DNA from: Planctomycetota bacterium | GTDB taxonomy: Bacteria > Planctomycetota > UBA1135 > UBA2386 | DNA: 53,973 bases | Direction of reading: 5' to 3' | Assembly (NCBI GenBank): GCA_020849665.1 | Contig: JADLFX010000080.1 | Location: 1 to 53,973 of the forward strand | Shown: positions 16,257 through 24,163 of the stretch, piece by piece | Layout: every line of letters starts with the position of its first letter | How positions within the stretch are numbered: the first letter of the stretch is position 1 | Made by a program: the position numbers and the translations under genes | Notes under the pieces: generated by a model | The model's input: only the letters and a program-made list of their open reading frames with translations | Database searches by the model: none | What the model was told of the DNA's origin: nothing

Positions 16257-17555
16257 ATGCCGCGCGCGACCCCGCCGATCCTGGCCACCCTGGCGCTGGC
16301 CTGCCTCTGCGCCGCCCAGGCCGAGGCGATCGCGTGGACGCCATCGCTCGATGCGGCGCTGGCGCGCGCGCGGACCGAGCGCCGCGTGGTGATGGTCGCG
16401 ATCCACATGCCGGGCGAGCGGGCCAACGAGGAGCTGCTGCGCGACCACTACCGCGACCCGCAGCTCGTGCGCCTCAGCCGCAACACGGTGAACGTGTTCT
16501 GCTGCGCCGCCACGATGCCGGGCGCCGCCGGCCGCGTTCCCGGCGTGAGTGCGCGCGAACAGCAGGAGTGCGAGCGCGCGGTGCGCGACCGGATCCTGAA
16601 GGTGCCGGCCGGACAACCGGTGGCCGCGCCACAGCATCTCTTCCTGGCGCCCGACGGCACGGTGCTCACCTCCCTGGTGTTCCGGGTCGGCAAGGGCGAG
16701 TTGGAGTGGGCGTGGGTCGATGCCATCCGCCGCGTGGACCCGACCTTCCCGTGGACTCTCGGCGGTGCGGCGCACGCCCCGCGCACGCTGGCCCAGGGGA
16801 TCTCGCCGCGTTCGCGGGCCAGGCCGCCCGAGGTGCCGACGCCCGAGGAGGTCGAGGACGCGCTCAGGGAACTGAAGAAGTCCCGCAACGGCTGGCGCCG
16901 CAATCCGGAGGAGCTGCTGGTGGTGCTGCGCAGCACCGATCCGGCGGCGCTGGACGCGGTGGGGACGGCACTGCGCGGCATGGGCGAGCCGCGGCAGGTC
17001 GAGGTCCTGCGCCGGATCGGCCAGACCGCCGACGCGCCCTGGTTCGAGGTGGTGCAACGCTATGCCGAGCACCGCAGCCCCAAGGTGCGCGCCGCAGCGA
17101 TCGAGGCTCTGGGCCGGCTCGGCGAGGCCAAGGCCGCGCCTGCGCTGCTGGCCCAGTGGCCCAAGGAGGATGCCGATGAGGTGCGCGAGCGGCTGCTGTA
17201 CGCGCTGGCCGCCATCGGCGGGCCGAACCGCAGCGTGCATGCCCTGCTCGCCAACGTGCTGAAGCGTGAGAAGCTCGCGACGCTGCGGCGCGCGTGCGTG
17301 CTCGCCCTGGGAGAACTCGCCGACCGCGTCGCGGCGCAGCGCCTGCTGACGCTGGCGCTGCTGGACTCCGATGCCGACGTGCGCCGCGCCACCGCGGCCG
17401 CGATCGCCGTGCGCCGCGACACCGACCTGCGCGGCACCCTGGAGGCCGCGATCCAGGGCGAGAAGGACATCGCCACGAAGGCCTACCTGGAGGCGGCGCG
17501 CAAGGCGCTCGACGGCGGCGGGCTCGAGGTGTTCGCGGACTACCTGAAGCGCTGA
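16257..17555 (+). CDS. Exported protein: thioredoxin-fold-like domain plus HEAT repeats
   Basis: The precursor has a signal peptide ending near ...CLCAAQAEA. Residues about 25-150 look like a thioredoxin-type domain of the DUF255/thioredoxin_7 kind (W.PSLDAALARARTERRVVMVA, then D...V..LSRNTVNVF), but the catalytic CxxC is absent. From about 245 onward, short helical repeats of the HEAT/PBS-lyase type occur (SPKVRAAAIEALGRLGEAKA, DADVRRATAAAIAVRRDTD). Such proteins usually mediate protein contacts outside the cytoplasm. TAGACC sits only 8 nt before the ATG. The gene converges on the YggS-type gene with only 3 nt between stops. The specific function is unknown. Confidence 0.75.
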   Translation: MPRATPPILATLALACLCAAQAEAIAWTPSLDAALARARTERRVVMVAIHMPGERANEELLRDHYRDPQLVRLSRNTVNVFCCAATMPGAAGRVPGVSAREQQECERAVRDRILKVPAGQPVAAPQHLFLAPDGTVLTSLVFRVGKGELEWAWVDAIRRVDPTFPWTLGGAAHAPRTLAQGISPRSRARPPEVPTPEEVEDALRELKKSRNGWRRNPEELLVVLRSTDPAALDAVGTALRGMGEPRQVEVLRRIGQTADAPWFEVVQRYAEHRSPKVRAAAIEALGRLGEAKAAPALLAQWPKEDADEVRERLLYALAAIGGPNRSVHALLANVLKREKLATLRRACVLALGELADRVAAQRLLTLALLDSDADVRRATAAAIAVRRDTDLRGTLEAAIQGEKDIATKAYLEAARKALDGGGLEVFADYLKR

Positions 17556-17558
17556 GCC

Positions 17559-18260
17559 CTAGGTTCCGCGCGGTCCGAAGAGCGCGGTGCCGATCCGCAC
17601 CAGGGTGGAGCCGGCGGCGATGGCTGCCTCGAGGTCGCCGCTCATGCCCAGGCTCAGCACCGGCAGCGCCAGACCGGAGCGCGACGCCAGGGTCGCGCGC
17701 AGCGCCGCGACGCGGTGGAACACGGGCACGGGATCGCCGCCCAGCGGACCCATCGCCATCAGCCCGCGCACCTCCAGCGCCGGGCAGGCGCGGACCACGT
17801 GCTCGAGGAGCGCCTCGGCCTCCTCCGGCGGCACGCCGTGCTTGGTGGCCTCGCCGGTGGCGTGCACCTGCAGCAGGACGCCGAGACGGGCGCGGTCCGC
17901 GGGCCACTCCCTCTGCAGGGCGTCGGCCAGCCGGACGCGATCCAGGCTGTGGACCAGGGCGAGGCCGTCCACGCGCACGAGGTCTCGCACCTTGTTGGTC
18001 TGCAGCGAGCCGATCAGGTGCCAGGAGAGGTCCAGGCCGGCGAGGAGTGCGGCCTTGGCACACAGCTCCTGCACGCGGTTCTCGCCGAACGCGCGCAACC
18101 CCGCGGCATGCGCCGCGCGCACCGCGTCCGCCGGCTGCTCCTTGCTCACCGCCAGGAGCGCCACTGCGCCCGGGTCGCGGCCGCACGCCCGGCAGGCCAC
18201 GTCGATCCGCTCGCGCACCGCGGCCAGCCGCGCCGCGAACCCGCCCCGTGTCTCACTCAT
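17559..18260 (-). CDS. YggS/PROSC-family PLP homeostasis protein
   Basis: This is a 233-residue single-domain PLP-binding TIM-barrel protein. The PLP lysine is K40 in LLAVSKEQ. Other family markers are FGENRVQE, WHLIGSLQTNK (about 80-90), VHSLDR, GLMAMGP and the phosphate-binding LSLGMSGDLEAAI...STLVRIGTALFG at the C-terminus. The family buffers pyridoxal phosphate and affects amino-acid pools, without a known catalytic reaction. Its start overlaps the preceding small gene by 8 nt, so it is translationally coupled to the purH/prfB operon. Length is typical. Confidence 0.92.
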   Translation of the reverse strand: MSETRGGFAARLAAVRERIDVACRACGRDPGAVALLAVSKEQPADAVRAAHAAGLRAFGENRVQELCAKAALLAGLDLSWHLIGSLQTNKVRDLVRVDGLALVHSLDRVRLADALQREWPADRARLGVLLQVHATGEATKHGVPPEEAEALLEHVVRACPALEVRGLMAMGPLGGDPVPVFHRVAALRATLASRSGLALPVLSLGMSGDLEAAIAAGSTLVRIGTALFGPRGT

Positions 18261-18609
18261 CCCAGTGCGCGGTGAGCGGGCCGGGGAAGAGCTTGCGTCC
18301 GAGGTCCAACACCTGGGGGCGTCCCTCGAAGCGGAACCCCGAGAGCAGCGCGTCGTAGGCCTCGTAGTCGTCGACCTGACGCACCCACTCCTGCAGCGCG
18401 CTGCCCACCTTGACGTCGCCGCTGCAGCGGTCGCCCAGGTGGCGGCAGAGGCGGTTCATGAAGCGGCGCGTCTCCTTGGCCATGAGGCCAGGCGCCGCCT
18501 GCCGCACGTCGAAGCCAAGGTCGGCCAGCAGCGTCTCGCGGTAGCTGGCCGCGATCTGCGCCAGCGACTCGCCCAGGCGGACGCGCTCGGTTGCCGTGTC
18601 GAGATCCAT
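18253..18609 (-). CDS. Conserved-looking small protein of unknown function
   Basis: I do not recognise this 118-residue protein. It looks helical and soluble, with no signal peptide, membrane segment or metal motif; it has two cysteines in RLCRHLGDRCSGD. It lies 27 nt after purH, overlaps the YggS-type gene by 8 nt, and has codon use like its neighbours, so it is very probably a real gene of the prfB-purH-yggS operon. Confidence 0.7.
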   Translation of the reverse strand: MDLDTATERVRLGESLAQIAASYRETLLADLGFDVRQAAPGLMAKETRRFMNRLCRHLGDRCSGDVKVGSALQEWVRQVDDYEAYDALLSGFRFEGRPQVLDLGRKLFPGPLTAHWDE

Positions 18610-18636
18610 GGCGCGGTGCCGCAGGCGGCGTACGCC

Positions 18637-20214
18637 TCAGTGGCGGAAGTGGCGCACGTCGGTGAACACCATCGCCGCACCGGCCGCATCGGCGGCGGCG
18701 ATCACCTCGGGGTCGCGCTTGCTGCCGCCGGGCTGGACCACCGCGGTCACCCCGGCCTCGACCGCGGCCTGCAGGCCGTCGGCGAACGGGAAGAACGCAT
18801 CCGAGGCGAGCACGGCGCCCCGGGCGTGCGCACCGGCCTTGCGCACCGCGATGTGCACCGAGTCGACGCGGCTCATCTGGCCGGCGCCCACGCCCGCGAC
18901 GCGCACCGCTGCACCGTCCGCGCACACCAGCACGATGGCGTTGCTCTTGACGTGCTTGGCCACCTTCCAGGCGAAGCCCAGCAGGCGCTCCTCCTCGGCA
19001 TCGGGGCCGCGGCGCGTGACCGTGCGCAAAGGCGGCATCGGCAGGGCCACGTCCGGCGTCTGCGCCAGGAGGCCGCCCGACACCGTGCGCAGCTCGACGG
19101 GGAGCGTCCGCTCGGGCAGCCCGCCCAGCGCGAGGACGCGCACGTTCTGGCCCCACTTCGCCTCCTGCAGCGCGGCCAACGCCCCGGGCTCGACCTCGGG
19201 CGCGACGATCGCCTCCACGAAGGTCCCCGACTTCACGATCGCGTGCGCGGTGGCCGTGCCGAGCGTGCGGTTGAGGGCCAGGATGCCGCCGTACGCGCTC
19301 ACCGGATCGCCGGCCAGCGCGGCGCGGAACGCCTCCTCCTGGGTCTCGGCGACCGAGACGCCGCACGGGTTGTTGTGCTTCACGATCACGCACGCGCTGC
19401 CCGGGAACTCGAGGACGAGGCGCAGGGCCGCGTCCAGGTCCAGGATGTTGTTGTAGGAGAGCTCCTTGCCGAGCAGCTGGCGCGCCCCGGCCAGCGAGGC
19501 CGCGGGGGCATCCGGGTCGCGGTAGAAGGCCGCGGCCTGGTGCGGGTTCTCGCCGTAGCGCAGGTCCTGCACCTTCTCGACCGCGACGTTCAGCACCGCG
19601 GGGAACGCGGATCCGCCCTCTTCCCGCACGCGGTCGCGCTCGAACCAGGCCGCGATCGCGGTGTCGTAGCCGGCGGTGTGGGCGAACGCCTTGCCGGCGA
19701 GCCGGCGGCGCAGTTCGGGCGGGACCCTCCCCGCGTGCTCGTCGAGGGCGGCGAGCACGCGTGGGTAGTCGGCGGGGTCCACGACCACGGCCACGTGGGC
19801 GTGGTTCTTGGCGGCGCTGCGCACCATGGACGGCCCGCCGATGTCGATGTTCTCGACGATCGTCGCGCGGTCCACGCCGGGGCGCTGCAGCGTGGCGCGG
19901 AACGGGTAGAGGTTCACCGCCACGATCTCGATGGGGTCGATGCCGTGGGCGCGCATCGCCGCGGTGTCGGACGCGTGGTCGCGCCGGCCCAGGAGGCCGC
20001 CGTGGACCTTCGGGTGCAGCGTCTTCACCCGGCCGTCCATCATCTCGGGGAAGCCGGTGTAGGCCGCGACCTCCTCCACCGGCACCCCGGCCTCGCGCAG
20101 GGCCCGATAGGTGCCGCCGGTGGAGAGCAGGGCGAAGCCGTGCCGCACCATGCCCTTGGCGAACTCCACCACGCCAGTCTTGTCGGAGACCGAGATCAGG
20201 GCGCGCTTCCTCAT
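18637..20214 (-). CDS. purH: Bifunctional AICAR formyltransferase/IMP cyclohydrolase
   Basis: PurH catalyses the last two steps of purine synthesis (AICAR to FAICAR to IMP). The start [20 protein letters not shown], then [32 protein letters not shown] (about 57-75) and the IMP cyclohydrolase part are canonical. The transformylase part shows [32 protein letters not shown] and [17 protein letters not shown], and the end is FTDVRHFRH. Length 525 equals the family norm. The ATG overlaps the prfB stop as ATGA, so translation is coupled to release factor 2. Confidence 0.97.
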   Translation of the reverse strand: MRKRALISVSDKTGVVEFAKGMVRHGFALLSTGGTYRALREAGVPVEEVAAYTGFPEMMDGRVKTLHPKVHGGLLGRRDHASDTAAMRAHGIDPIEIVAVNLYPFRATLQRPGVDRATIVENIDIGGPSMVRSAAKNHAHVAVVVDPADYPRVLAALDEHAGRVPPELRRRLAGKAFAHTAGYDTAIAAWFERDRVREEGGSAFPAVLNVAVEKVQDLRYGENPHQAAAFYRDPDAPAASLAGARQLLGKELSYNNILDLDAALRLVLEFPGSACVIVKHNNPCGVSVAETQEEAFRAALAGDPVSAYGGILALNRTLGTATAHAIVKSGTFVEAIVAPEVEPGALAALQEAKWGQNVRVLALGGLPERTLPVELRTVSGGLLAQTPDVALPMPPLRTVTRRGPDAEEERLLGFAWKVAKHVKSNAIVLVCADGAAVRVAGVGAGQMSRVDSVHIAVRKAGAHARGAVLASDAFFPFADGLQAAVEAGVTAVVQPGGSKRDPEVIAAADAAGAAMVFTDVRHFRH

Positions 20215-21315
20215 GTCCGCCTCTTGTTCTGCTTCAGGTATGCCTCGATGAACGGCGTCAGCTTGCCGTCCAGCACCGCGTCCACGTTGGAGGTCTCGTG
20301 GTCGGTGCGCAGGTCCTTGACCATCTGGTAGGGCTGCAGCACGTAGCTGCGGATCTGGTTGCCCCACGAGATCGAACCGCGGTCGCCGTAGAACTTGGCC
20401 AGCTCCGCCTCACGCTTGGCGAGCTCCAGCTGGTAGAGCTTGGCCTTCAGCATCTTCATCGCCATCTGGCGGTTCTTGTGCTGGCTGCGCTCCACCTGGC
20501 AGCGCACCACGATCCCGGTCGGGAGGTGGGTGACCCGCACCGCGCTCTCGACCTTGTTCACGTTCTGGCCGCCGGCGCCGCCGCTGCGCATCGTGTCGAT
20601 CCGCAGGTCCTTGTCCGGGATGTCCACGGTGACGTCGTCGTCGAACTCGGGCACGACCTCGACCGAGGCGAACGAGGTCTGCCGGCGCGCGTTGCCGTCG
20701 AAGGGCGAGATGCGCACGAGCCGGTGCACGCCCTGCTCGGCCTTCAGGTAGCCGTAGGCGAAGGGGCCGCGCACCAGGAAGGTCGCCGAGCGGATCCCGG
20801 CCTCCTCGGCGCGCTGCTCGTCCTCCTCGATGACCTCGAAGCCCTGGTCGGAGGCCCACTTCCAGTACATGCGCTTGAGCATCTCGGTCCAGTCGGCGGC
20901 GTCGACGCCGCCCGCACCGGACTGGAGGGTGACGATCGCGTTGCGGTGATCGTGCTCACCACCCAGCATGAGCTGGAACTCGACCTTGTCGAGGATCGCC
21001 TGCACCTGGTTGGCCACGTCGTCCAGGTCGCGCTCCACCGCCGCGGGGTCGTCCTTGCCCATCTCCAGGAACACCTGCCCGTCGTCGAGCAGGCGGGAGA
21101 CCCGGTCGAGAGGCTCGACCGCGGCCGCGCAGCGCTTCTTCTCCTCCACCAGCTTCTGGGCGGCCTCCTGGTTGTCCCAGAAGCCGGGCTGGCTCATCCG
21201 ATTCTCGATCTCCCGCAGCTGGCGGAGCTTGTTCTCGTACTCAAAGGAACACCTTGAGCTGCTGGACGCGCTCGGCGGCCTTGGCGATCTGGGTAGCGGC
21301 CTCTTTGACGTTCAT
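20211..21315 (-). CDS. prfB: Peptide chain release factor 2, expressed through a +1 frameshift
   Basis: RF2 ends translation at UGA and UAA. Translation starts at ATG 21315 ([16 protein letters not shown]...), reads 24 codons to an in-frame TGA (21243-21241), and must shift +1 at CTT-TGA to continue as [15 protein letters not shown] and into the long frame from 21197. The fused product has about 367 residues, the usual RF2 size. The long frame contains [20 protein letters not shown] (the RF2 SPF anticodon tripeptide region) and [12 protein letters not shown] (the catalytic GGQ loop). Annotating only the 328-residue ORF would lose the N-terminal domain. The stop overlaps purH as ATGA. Confidence 0.97.
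21241..21255 (-). promoter_or_regulatory. prfB: Programmed +1 frameshift site of prfB
   Basis: The minus strand reads AAGGTG-TTC-CTT-TGA-G. The Shine-Dalgarno-like AAGGTG is 3 nt before CTT, the same geometry as in E. coli prfB (AGGGGG-TAT-CTT-TGA-C). Slow decoding of the UGA when RF2 is scarce lets the CUU tRNA slip to UUU, so RF2 controls its own synthesis. The codon after the shift is GAG (Glu). Confidence 0.93.
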
Positions 21316-21346
21316 CGGCGGGGATGCGTGAGCTGCGGGAGGCCGG

Positions 21347-21467
21347 GGGCAGCCCGGTCTCCGAGATGCGGGATCACCCGGGCGGCGCTGCACGGCCGCT
21401 GGGCCCCACGCCCATCCGAAGTCCGTTTCGCTGCCCGGGAGGGGGAGGGATTTCACCACATTTCCCC
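21347..21467 (-). ncRNA. Weak cobalamin-riboswitch-like motif in the prfB leader
   Basis: On the minus strand GGGGAAATGTGGTGAAATCC (21467-21448) resembles the cobalamin riboswitch core GGGAA-n3-GGTGnAAnTCC. About 85 nt later GGAGACCGGGCTGCC (21362-21348) recalls the B12 box GCCAGGAGACCTGCC. The expected P4 pairing and the CCGCnACTGT element are poor, and neither prfB nor purH is a usual target, so this may be chance. Confidence 0.18.
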
Positions 21468-21815
21468 GCCGAGGGAAGGCCACAGGTCCGGGCGCGTGGC
21501 ATCCCGAAGGCGGACCCGCGCTCCGGCTGGCGAAGTTCGCGGCAGCGTCACCGCCGCCGGGCGGGTGCTGGCCTCGGCAGGCGGGCGGGAAGATGAGTGC
21601 CGCGACGGGCGCTGCAGGCAAAGGATCGAAGTCGGCGAATCTGGCCCGTCGCGGCTCTCGGTGTTCCGCGTGTGGGAGCCGCGCGGCGATCCGGATTGAC
21701 CCGATTCCCTGCGCCGTCCCCAAGTCGATTGTCGGCGGCGGCCCGATGCGCATGAGCGGCCGCGGCCGGGGGCCGGCACCCTGCGGCGCGCGGCCGCCGC
21801 GGGCTCGCCCTCGCA

Positions 21816-21854
21816 TCGGGCCTTGGCGCGGAGGCCCGACACTCGGTTTTTTTT
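21816..21854 (+). terminator. Plus-strand hairpin followed by T8
   Basis: TCGGGCCT (21816-21823) and AGGCCCGA (21832-21839) form a perfect 8-bp stem. Seven nucleotides later comes a run of eight T (21847-21854), exceptional in this GC-rich DNA. It faces rightward, but no plus-strand gene lies upstream. Either it ends an unrecognised transcript or it is fortuitous. Confidence 0.35.
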
Positions 21855-21902
21855 CGGCTCTCGCGGCGAGACGCGGCGGGGCGTGGCGTCCCGGGCGGGG
21901 CG

Positions 21903-23258
21903 CTACCTGCCTCCGCCGACGGGCACCTGCTGCAGGCCGTTCGCTGCCATGAGCTTCTCGATCGCGTCCGGCGTCGCGGGGACGCCCGCGCTGAGCACGA
22001 CGTGACCCGCGTCGGTCACCAGGATGGTGTCCTCGATGCGGCAGCCCATGTTCTTGTCCAGGAGGTATGCGCCGGGCTCGACGGTGATCACCATCCCGGG
22101 CACCAGGACGTCGTCGCCGGGATCGTGCACGGCCAGGCCGACGTGATGGGTGGGTCCGTGCGCCGAGCGGTAGCCGCGCTTCGTCAGGAGCGCGCTGCAC
22201 CTTGCGCCCAGCTCCGAGATGCGCGTGCCGGGCTTCACCATCGCCACCAGCTCCTGCTGCACCTCGTAGACGTCCTGCACCAGCTTGCGCTGCTCGGGAG
22301 TGAACTTCCCGTTGGCAGGGAAGGTGCGCGTCACGTCGGCGCAGTAGCCCCGCACCGTGGGCGCGTAGTCCATCACGATCAGGTCGCCGTCGGCCAGGCG
22401 GGCGGAGTTGGCGGAGTAGTGCAGGACGCAGCCGTTCCGCCCCGCACCCACGATCGCGGCGTAGGCGTCCTCGCCGGCGCCCAGCCGCGAGAACACGTAG
22501 CGGGCGGCGGCGGCGAGCTGGAACTCGTACACGCCCGGCTCGGCGCTGCGCATGGCCTCGGCGATGCCGGCGGCGGCCGCCTCCGACGCCCGGCGGATCG
22601 CGTCGATCTCGGCCGGCTCCTTCACGCCGCGCAACCGCGCGAGGTGCCGGGACACGTCCTGGACCTCGAGGCCCGGGTACTTCTCCTGCAGCTTCGCCTT
22701 GAGCGCCTGGCCGCGGGTGGGACGGCCGTCGAAGGGGTCGCGGGCCATCTCGTTGGCGGCCTTGCCGGCCTGCGAGCCGGTCGAGGTCCGCCCCGGCGCC
22801 GGCGCGAGGTAGGTGTGCAGCGTGGGCCGCTTGCCGTCCGCACCGGCCTGCAGCGCATCGTCGAGCAGGCGCGGCAGGGCGTTCGAGTTGTCCACGCGCA
22901 TGAAGCCCGTGGCCCGCACGGCGGCTTCGCCTGGCGCGAGGCGCTCGCCGTCCCAGGTCGCGGTGAACCGGTTGAAGGGCGGCACCAGCAGCACCTCGTC
23001 GCCGGTCTCGGGGAAGAGCAGCATCGCCACGTTGGGCTCGCTCACCCCGCTCAGGTAGTAGAAGTGCTGATCCTGGTAGAACGGCGCCATGTCGGCGGGC
23101 GTGCCCGCGCCGCGCAGCAGGATCACGCCGCTGCCCACCTCGCGCATCAACGCCGCACGCCGGCCGGCGAAGAAGTCGTTGGGCAGGCGGGGCGGCGGCT
23201 CCTGTGCGGCGAGCGTCGCGGCCAGGGCGAGGAGGACCAGGACGTGGTTCGGCTTCAT
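21903..23258 (-). CDS. Secreted Xaa-Pro aminopeptidase (M24 family)
   Basis: This enzyme removes the N-terminal residue ahead of proline. The 451-residue precursor starts with a signal peptide (MKPNHVLVLLALAATLAAQ), so unlike cytoplasmic PepP it is exported. An N-terminal creatinase-like domain (about 20-220, with FYYLSGVSEPN) is followed by the M24 fold. Likely metal ligands are Asp in VMDYAP, Asp in CADVTRTF, His in GPTHHVGLAVHD, Glu in TVEPGAY and Glu in CRIEDTILVT. The ATG overlaps the stop of the upstream membrane-protein gene as ATGA. It ends the M1-peptidase operon. Confidence 0.9.
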   Translation of the reverse strand: MKPNHVLVLLALAATLAAQEPPPRLPNDFFAGRRAALMREVGSGVILLRGAGTPADMAPFYQDQHFYYLSGVSEPNVAMLLFPETGDEVLLVPPFNRFTATWDGERLAPGEAAVRATGFMRVDNSNALPRLLDDALQAGADGKRPTLHTYLAPAPGRTSTGSQAGKAANEMARDPFDGRPTRGQALKAKLQEKYPGLEVQDVSRHLARLRGVKEPAEIDAIRRASEAAAAGIAEAMRSAEPGVYEFQLAAAARYVFSRLGAGEDAYAAIVGAGRNGCVLHYSANSARLADGDLIVMDYAPTVRGYCADVTRTFPANGKFTPEQRKLVQDVYEVQQELVAMVKPGTRISELGARCSALLTKRGYRSAHGPTHHVGLAVHDPGDDVLVPGMVITVEPGAYLLDKNMGCRIEDTILVTDAGHVVLSAGVPATPDAIEKLMAANGLQQVPVGGGR

Positions 23259-24160
23259 GGTCGGGTGGGAGGGGTGACGTCGGCGAGATCGCGCTCCGCC
23301 TCCAGCTCGATCACCCGCGCTGGACCCGACCCGGCGACCAGACGGCGCGCGGCGAGGAGGGAGGCGAGGATCACGACCTGGGTCCAGAGGATCCCGAGCT
23401 GGCCGGTGGCGAACGCGGGCAGGACCTGCCCGCGCACGTCGAGAAGGTACACGGTTGCCGCGCCGAACCCGTGGCTGCCGAGCAGCCAGAGGAGCGCGAG
23501 GCCCAGGATCAGCGTGCCGGCCTGCAACGGGTGGCGGAGCAGGCGCCCCGACGCCACGGCGAACGCCGCCAGGGCGGAGCGGCGCTCCGTGGCGGCCAGG
23601 TGCGCGAGCGCCCCCTTGGCGGTGAACACCAGGGTCAGGAAGAGGACGGCATGCAGGAGCCCCAGCGCCTCGGGCACCAGCGCCAGCCAGGTGCCCGGCT
23701 CCCGCGCGTGGAGCCACCCACCCACCAGCCAGGCGTCGAGGGCACGCATGCCCCAGCCCAGCAGGAGCGCCGCGACCAGGCCCACGGCCAGGAGCCGCAG
23801 CGAGCGCAGGAACATGCGCGCCCCTTCGACGAGGAAGCTCTCGTACCGGAACGGCGCGCCGGTCGCGACCGTGCGCACCGCGCCGCCGGAGAGATAGGCA
23901 CCCAGCACCAGCACCACGATCAGCGCGGGAGCGAGCCGCAGCACCGTGGCCGGCTCATGGCGCAACAGGTCGGTGTCGAGCAGCTGGTCGACGTGCAGGC
24001 CGGCCGCAGGATGATGGTCCAGCCGTTCGCGCCAGGCGTGGTAGGCGGGCGCGACCACCGCCAGCGCCGGGAGGGTCACGACGGCATAGCCGGTGAGCAG
24101 GACGCGCGGGTGCGCCATGGCCGAGGCCAGGGACGCGCCGAGGATGCGTAGTGCCTGCAT
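23255..24160 (-). CDS. Multi-pass membrane protein of unknown function
   Basis: The 301-residue protein has about five to six hydrophobic segments: near residues 20-40 (TGYAVVTLPALAVVAPAY), 77-97, 120-140, 165-185, 215-235 and 255-275. The C-terminal tail is short and charged. I recognise no family motif; an ABC-permease-like or DUF4013-like accessory membrane protein would fit the look. It sits between two exported peptidases, overlaps the aminopeptidase start by 4 nt and follows the M1 gene by 3 nt, so the three are cotranscribed. A role in folding or retention of the peptidases is a guess. Confidence 0.65.
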   Translation of the reverse strand: MQALRILGASLASAMAHPRVLLTGYAVVTLPALAVVAPAYHAWRERLDHHPAAGLHVDQLLDTDLLRHEPATVLRLAPALIVVLVLGAYLSGGAVRTVATGAPFRYESFLVEGARMFLRSLRLLAVGLVAALLLGWGMRALDAWLVGGWLHAREPGTWLALVPEALGLLHAVLFLTLVFTAKGALAHLAATERRSALAAFAVASGRLLRHPLQAGTLILGLALLWLLGSHGFGAATVYLLDVRGQVLPAFATGQLGILWTQVVILASLLAARRLVAGSGPARVIELEAERDLADVTPPTRP

Positions 24161-24163
24161 GCG

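Larger units (their letters stand above)
21316..21902 (-). other. Gene-free stretch between the aminopeptidase P gene and prfB
   Basis: In 587 bp I see no ORF with credible protein composition on either strand. It should contain the prfB promoter and leader. It holds two notable signals, listed separately: a riboswitch-like motif near prfB, and a hairpin followed by eight T residues that faces the other way. No clear Shine-Dalgarno sequence precedes the prfB ATG. Confidence 0.6.

Noticed and set aside
21687..21712. A second cobalamin-like string, GGGAATCGGGTCAATCC, on the minus strand
   Set aside because: It lacks the GGTG box and any B12-box partner. Two weak matches in one gap lower my trust in the motif overall.
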